The position numbers and the translations under genes were made by a program. From the NCBI GenBank assembly GCA_910584435.1, contig CAJUAP010000021.1:1-64000 (forward strand): a DNA stretch of 64,000 nt, written 5' to 3'. Below, in pieces: positions 60,331 to 64,000 of the stretch. Origin of the DNA: an uncultured Acetatifactor sp. Lineage in GTDB: Bacteria > Bacillota > Clostridia > Lachnospirales > Lachnospiraceae. Numbering within the stretch: the stretch's first letter is position 1; each line of letters opens with the position of its first letter. The notes under the pieces are model-generated. The model was not told the origin of the DNA, ran no database searches, and saw only the letters and a program-made list of their open reading frames with translations.

Positions 60331-61389
60331 TTACTCAAAACGAACCAGCTCCCAGCACATTGGCGTCCCCATCTTAGCATCCCTGGCGATGCGCTTTCCT
60401 AACAATTCCTCATAATACCTTGTATGAAGCCCATTGGCAGGTCTCACACTCCGCAGATTTTCCGGCGTGAAGATATCCCCTGCCTTCATATCCTTCGCAA
60501 TGAACAATGAGCGGGAATGTTCCCTCTCTCTCTCCTGGGCAGGCGTCAGGGTATAAGTCACCTTCCCCAATGCCTTCTCAATCTTGCGGATTTGATCCAC
60601 CATCTGGGCAAATTCCTCCGGTTCCATGGAAAAAGCCGAATCCGGCCCCCCGTCCGCACGCCGCAGCGTGAGATGCTTTTCCACCATCCTGGCGCCCAGC
60701 GCCACTGCCGCACCTGCCACAGCACAGCCGAATGTATGATCGGACAACCCTGTGAGACAGTCAAAAGTATCCGCCATGGAAGGAATCGTCCTCAAATTGA
60801 CATCCTCATATGGCGTGGGATAAGCCGATGTACATTTCAGCAGAATTACATCTTCGTTTCCTTCTTCTCTGCAGGTGTTCACTGCCAGCTCAATATCCGC
60901 CAGATGCGCCACTCCGGCAGCCATAATAACAGGCTTTCCCTTTTGCGCAATTTTCCTGATCAAAGGAATGTCCGTAATTTCAAAAGACGCCACCTTATAT
61001 GCCGGCACCCCCATCTCTTCCAGGAAATCCACACTGCTGAAATCAAAAGGAGATGAGAAAAATGTAAGTCCCATTTCCTCTGCGACTTTTTTCAGCTCAG
61101 GCTGCCATTCCCAGGGCGTATATGCCGATTCATAGAGCTTGTGCAGGGTCGTTCCGTCCCAAAGCGTCCCCTGGGTAATCTGAAAACAGGGATCGTCACA
61201 GTCCAAAGTAATCGTATCTGCAGTATACGTCTGAATCTTCACCGCATCCGCTCCCGCTTTCTTCGCCGCCTGCATAATGCTGACAGCCCTCTCGAAATCC
61301 ATATTATGATTTGCCGACATCTCTGCCACAATAAAAGCAGGCGAATCCTCACTGATTACATGGTTTCCTATTTTAATTTCTTTGTTCAT
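60331..61389 (-). CDS. pseI: Pseudaminic acid synthase
   Basis: Condenses 6-deoxy-AltdiNAc with phosphoenolpyruvate to form pseudaminic acid. The 352-residue protein has the NeuB-type TIM barrel and a C-terminal antifreeze-like (SAF) domain (about 290-352, RSLFIAKDMKAGDIFT). PseI rather than NeuB or LegI is indicated by FIVAEMSANHNMDFE, KIQTYTADTITLDCDDPCF, LWDGTTLHKLYESAYTPWEW and LKCTSAYPTPYEDVNL, which I recall as matching Campylobacter PseI. GGAGGG lies four to five bases before the ATG at 61389. A 143-bp gap containing a dispersed repeat separates it from the upstream gene. Confidence 0.94.
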   Translation of the reverse strand: MNKEIKIGNHVISEDSPAFIVAEMSANHNMDFERAVSIMQAAKKAGADAVKIQTYTADTITLDCDDPCFQITQGTLWDGTTLHKLYESAYTPWEWQPELKKVAEEMGLTFFSSPFDFSSVDFLEEMGVPAYKVASFEITDIPLIRKIAQKGKPVIMAAGVAHLADIELAVNTCREEGNEDVILLKCTSAYPTPYEDVNLRTIPSMADTFDCLTGLSDHTFGCAVAGAAVALGARMVEKHLTLRRADGGPDSAFSMEPEEFAQMVDQIRKIEKALGKVTYTLTPAQEREREHSRSLFIAKDMKAGDIFTPENLRSVRPANGLHTRYYEELLGKRIARDAKMGTPMCWELVRFE

Positions 61390-61432
61390 CGAACCCTCCA
61401 TTTCCATCTTGCCTAAAGCCCCATTATCTATA

Positions 61433-61474
61433 TATACTGCGCACTGGTTAAATTTACAATACAACCCGACTGCG
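61433..61474. repeat. Dispersed repeat, TATACTGC family, right end degenerate
   Basis: TATACTGCGCACTGGTTAAA followed by TACAACCCGACTGCGG; matches 43663-43709 closely except at the right arm. It is immediately upstream of pseI. Confidence 0.65.
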
Positions 61475-61532
61475 GACCGCCAGCCGGGTACTTTCCCAGT
61501 GATACCACTGTAAATCCCATCGAACTGCCGGT

Positions 61533-62186
61533 TCAAATGGCTTCCCCGATAGAATCAAGATAACCGTTCATCCGCCTGAACTCTCTCTCGGTATTGGCAC
61601 TGTACTGCATTTGAATCGCATCTTCTTCATCGTTTTCCATCAGTGCAATTCTGCCCTCATTATTGTCGCCATAGACAGTTATATTCCATTCATACAGCCA
61701 ATTATGAAAATGCTCAGGACGTTTTGTAAAAATCTGCTCTATTTTCTCCTTCTCTTCCGGTGTTATCCAGTAAAATTCCTCTGTGTTAAACGGCAGACAG
61801 ATACTGGCCTGATAACCGTACATGGCGATAAGGAACTCGGAGACACTGGCAGCGCTTTCCTTCCATTCACCCCCGCCAGCCGATACATACACCGGAGGAT
61901 CAGGCAGACTCACATCCGACTTTTTCACCCCTGCCTGGCATACCCCCTGATTTTCATTAAAAAATATAATGTAATCGGATTTCGAAGACTCAAAACGGTC
62001 CGGCAGCATAAGCTCGTCCTGCAGCCCATGCAGTTCCGGGGATTTCCCGTATTTCAGAAAAAAGTTCTTCAGCTCCAGCGGCAGACCGCCCGCTTCGGCC
62101 TCCGCCTTCTCCACCTCTTCCTCCGAATAACCTACAGGATTTGTAATCTGAAAAAGCTGCATAATTTCTATGTATTTATCCATCAT
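61533..62186 (-). CDS. SMI1/KNR4 (SUKH) family protein
   Basis: A 217-residue cytosolic protein with the SUKH pattern: an early acidic helix (YSEEEVEKAEAEAGGLPLEL), LKNFFLKYG, and a central SDYIIFFNENQGVCQAGV, where FxENQGxxxxG is a family marker. SUKH proteins often act as immunity partners of toxins but also occur as regulators or of unknown role. Here it is embedded between pseI and a pseH-like gene, 21 bp from the latter, with no toxin visible. AGGAGAGGA precedes the ATG at 62186. Confidence 0.8.
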   Translation of the reverse strand: MMDKYIEIMQLFQITNPVGYSEEEVEKAEAEAGGLPLELKNFFLKYGKSPELHGLQDELMLPDRFESSKSDYIIFFNENQGVCQAGVKKSDVSLPDPPVYVSAGGGEWKESAASVSEFLIAMYGYQASICLPFNTEEFYWITPEEKEKIEQIFTKRPEHFHNWLYEWNITVYGDNNEGRIALMENDEEDAIQMQYSANTEREFRRMNGYLDSIGEAI

Positions 62187-62207
62187 TCCTCTCCTTCCCA
62201 CACCTTT

Positions 62208-62759
62208 TTATTCAGTTTCAAACTCTATTTTCTCATATTGTCTGGTACCGCGAATGTCAAGCCATCTGTCCGCCGTCATGCATACATAGGTTACATCATA
62301 CCACACACCCTCTTTGCACACATGAGATTTCTTCTCTTCCACCACCTCGCAGCCGCATATCTTGTGCAGCTGAATCACCCCCTTGTTCAGGGAGAACACA
62401 TCCCCATACACTGCCTTTTTCTTCAGTGTATCGAAGACATAATCATACATGCTCATTTCCAGGGAAAGCGCCGTCTTTATGCTGCGCAGCCTCTTCTCTC
62501 CCACGTAATAACCCCAGCCAATCTCTCCCTCCGGATTTGCCAGTCCCGTCAGGTTTATAACTCCTGCTGCCATTCCATCCACTTCAATCAGCCAGTACTT
62601 CACATCCTCATTTTCCTGAATGTCTGCCAGCCACTTTTTCTGCCCTTCCAGAGTGAGTTTTGGATTGGTATTCATATATCTGGTGATATCCTCATCCATC
62701 CGCCATCGCATGATATTCTCCAAGTCCTCTGTCCTTATCCCACGCAGCGTCACAGCCAT
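62208..62759 (-). CDS. pseH: GNAT acetyltransferase, probably PseH
   Basis: A 183-residue GNAT protein beginning RGIRTEDLENIMRWRMDEDITRYM, a pattern shared with PseH, the UDP-4-amino-4,6-dideoxy-AltNAc N-acetyltransferase. EGQKKWLADI and AVYGDVFSLNKGVIQLHKICG also fit that group. The acetyl-CoA loop (YYVGEKRLRS) is not canonical. Its place beside pseI and pseG supports a pathway role; acylation with another group, or action on the WecE product, are alternatives. GGAG lies eight bases before the ATG. Confidence 0.72.
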   Translation of the reverse strand: MAVTLRGIRTEDLENIMRWRMDEDITRYMNTNPKLTLEGQKKWLADIQENEDVKYWLIEVDGMAAGVINLTGLANPEGEIGWGYYVGEKRLRSIKTALSLEMSMYDYVFDTLKKKAVYGDVFSLNKGVIQLHKICGCEVVEEKKSHVCKEGVWYDVTYVCMTADRWLDIRGTRQYEKIEFETE

Positions 62760-62803
62760 CTGTCAATCTCCTCTCACAACTCTCACAAAATGCCTTCCGG
62801 CAA

Positions 62804-62936
62804 GGTTACTGTTCACTCCGTTCTCAGTAACAGATGCACAGAAATCGCAAAAACGGCGATTTCACGCACAGCTTGGGATTATCCATGCAAAATACGCATG
62901 AAAATACCTCGCGGCAGTGACGAGTGAACAGTAACC
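62804..62936. repeat. 133-bp MITE-like element with 15-bp inverted ends
   Basis: Ends are GGTTACTGTTCACTC and its exact complement. CGGCAA occurs directly outside both ends (62798-62803 and 62937-62942), like a 6-bp target duplication. An internal hairpin GAAATCGC/GCGATTTC lies at 62841-62863. No protein is encoded. Related sequence lies at 23887-23953. Confidence 0.75.
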
Positions 62937-62956
62937 CGGCAAATACTTCGGACTGA

Positions 62957-63184
62957 TTACTCCGCGCATTTCCCACACTGCTCCAAAAGCTCTTTTACAC
63001 TGCCTATCTCCAAGGATGCCTCCAGCGGAATCACAATTCCCAGCTTTTCCTCCAACTCTCCGATCATCGCCACATGAGCCAGTGAATCCCACTCTTCCAC
63101 CTCGTCTACCTTCGTTTCCTCCGTAATGGTTCCCCTTGGCACCCTAAGCACATCCTCTATCAATGCAATAATTTTCTCCGCCAT
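62957..63184 (-). CDS. Acyl carrier protein
   Basis: A 75-residue ACP. EEWDSLAHVAMIGELEEKLG contains the DSL motif whose Ser receives phosphopantetheine, and the four-helix pattern is complete. GGAGG lies seven bases before the ATG at 63184. It is next to an FkbH-like gene (237 bp upstream), the usual partner that loads glyceryl from 1,3-bisphosphoglycerate, rather than to fatty acid genes. It is therefore probably a dedicated carrier for a glycan substituent. Confidence 0.92.
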   Translation of the reverse strand: MAEKIIALIEDVLRVPRGTITEETKVDEVEEWDSLAHVAMIGELEEKLGIVIPLEASLEIGSVKELLEQCGKCAE

Positions 63185-63202
63185 CCCTGCTCCTCCTATT
63201 CC

Positions 63203-63425
63203 AGTTCCGTCTCTTCTCTCCACCCCCTTGTGGGGGAGAAATTTTCAGCTGCAAAGGACGCATCTGAAAATTCTCCCGGGGATTCCGTTCCGAGACTGTT
63301 TTAAAGTTCCGTCTCTTCTCTCCACCCCCTTGTGGGGGAGAAATTTTCAGCTGCAAAGGACGCATCTGAAAATTCTCCCGGGGATTCCGTTCCGAGACTG
63401 TTTTAAAGTTCCGAGACTGTTTTAA
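63203..63425. repeat. 102-bp tandem duplication
   Basis: Two copies (63203-63304 and 63305-63406) identical as far as I can compare, plus a partial third copy of the tail ending at the FkbH stop codon. Each unit holds CCCCC/GGGGG and TTTTCAG/CTGAAAA hairpins. It occupies nearly all of the FkbH-ACP gap. Confidence 0.93.
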
Positions 63426-64000
63426 TTTTCCTCTTCCTTTATTGTAATATAATACATCCTCTCAGGCGCATCCGCAAGCTGTAATTCATATTCCACAGTT
63501 CCTTCTGCACTGATTCCAATTTTTTTATACCCTAACCTGTCATATAATCCGGCCACCGGCGCGTTTTTTACCGTGGGAATATATATCCCTCTCAGACTAC
63601 TATACCCCCTTCGCCGCAGATCCAGTTCCACATCCTCCAAGAGTGCATCCTCAATATTGCGCCCCATGACACGGCAGCTCATAACAAAATCCTCCACCAC
63701 CGGCACGGCATCGCCGCAATCCACTATAATAGCCGCCACCACGCCATTGTCCCCAAAGCGGTCGGACACCCCATACAGATACACCCTCTTCCTGTTATCC
63801 TCCAGCAATACCGCAATCTGCCCCTGGGCATACCGCCTTGTAGTTAAATTAAACTGGTTCGTCTTATTCATCAGCTGGGCCAGCCTTTCCCTATGTTTCA
63901 CCGGATTGACCCTCACAGCCTCCATCTTCAGCTCCTTCAGATATTCCTCGAAGCTTCCCGCCGACTTCTCCAGCCGCTTCCTCTCCGCATTGGCGGCATA
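63422..64000 (-). CDS. FkbH-like HAD-IIIC protein, C-terminal part (runs off the window)
   Basis: The frame is open to the window edge (192 codons here). The visible start of similarity, AERKRLEKSAGSFEEYL, and LMNKTNQFNLTTRRY are hallmarks of FkbH-like proteins, whose N-terminal HAD domain (outside the window) dephosphorylates and loads D-1,3-bisphosphoglycerate as a glyceryl group onto an ACP. The C-terminal part here is GNAT-like (IPTVKNAPVAGLYDRLGYKKIG), as usual for this family. With the adjacent ACP it predicts glyceryl-ACP formation. Confidence 0.88.
   Translation of the reverse strand, partial: YAANAERKRLEKSAGSFEEYLKELKMEAVRVNPVKHRERLAQLMNKTNQFNLTTRRYAQGQIAVLLEDNRKRVYLYGVSDRFGDNGVVAAIIVDCGDAVPVVEDFVMSCRVMGRNIEDALLEDVELDLRRRGYSSLRGIYIPTVKNAPVAGLYDRLGYKKIGISAEGTVEYELQLADAPERMYYITIKEEEN

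Noticed and set aside
60331..61389. NeuB (sialic acid) or LegI synthase
   Set aside because: The N-terminal motif and the LWDGTTLHKLYESAYTPWEW segment fit PseI, and pseG is adjacent rather than a NeuC/LegG-type 2-epimerase.
61611..62927. A 438-codon plus-strand open frame
   Set aside because: It lies antisense to the SUKH and pseH-like genes and crosses the MITE-like element; its composition (His/Phe/Leu-rich) is typical of the complement of real genes and it has no family features.

Overview
The window looks like the chromosome of a spore-forming clostridial Firmicute, most likely a Lachnospiraceae member. Supporting signs are long-form HPF, a SpoIID-like/LysM cell-wall protein, strong AGGAGG ribosome sites, sigma-A promoters with 17-bp spacers, and family-level resemblances. 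No species can be named from the sequence alone, and no rRNA, tRNA or CRISPR array was seen.

Region 1 (1-11.1 kb) is mostly housekeeping: an M23 peptidase, a SAM methyltransferase, hpf, a secreted SH3-NlpC/P60 hydrolase, trxB, debris of a TnpB element joined to a nuclease-like fragment, a large SpoIID-like/peptidoglycan-binding/LysM protein, and a 4-oxalocrotonate tautomerase. Region 2 (11.2-21.95 kb, minus strand) reads as one six-gene operon with its own promoter: FecR-domain protein, CHASE2-class III cyclase, GAF-HD-GYP protein, a TIM-barrel sugar isomerase-like protein, a TPR-DUF4037-DUF4125 protein and a GH35 beta-galactosidase. It joins predicted cAMP-type and c-di-GMP-type signalling to carbohydrate genes.

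Region 3 (21.9-29.9 kb) holds two GT-C-type membrane proteins, an ISLre2 deletion derivative with clear terminal inverted repeats and a 9-bp target duplication, a frameshifted small secreted protein, a frameshifted solute-binding lipoprotein and two small hypothetical proteins.

Region 4 (29.85-64 kb, almost all minus strand) is a large cell-surface glycan locus. It contains rmlA, rmlB and rmlC (no rmlD), a Wzm/Wzt-type ABC exporter whose ATPase has a C-terminal glycan-recognition-type extension, a methyltransferase protein with a kinase-like domain, three GT2 proteins, GT-C/GtrII-like membrane proteins and a WecE-type aminotransferase. It also carries two membrane-anchored GH25 muramidases and two membrane-anchored SGNH proteins. 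At its upstream end is a pseudaminic acid section (pseG, pseI, a pseH-like acetyltransferase) with an ACP and an FkbH-like protein that runs off the window. The gene set predicts a polymer built from dTDP-6-deoxysugars and pseudaminic acid, with possible methyl/phospho capping and possible glyceryl decoration.

The window is also rich in repeats: tandem repeats both inside genes (always multiples of 3 bp) and between genes (37, 39 and 102 bp units), plus at least three families of short dispersed inverted repeats, one copy of which looks like a small MITE.
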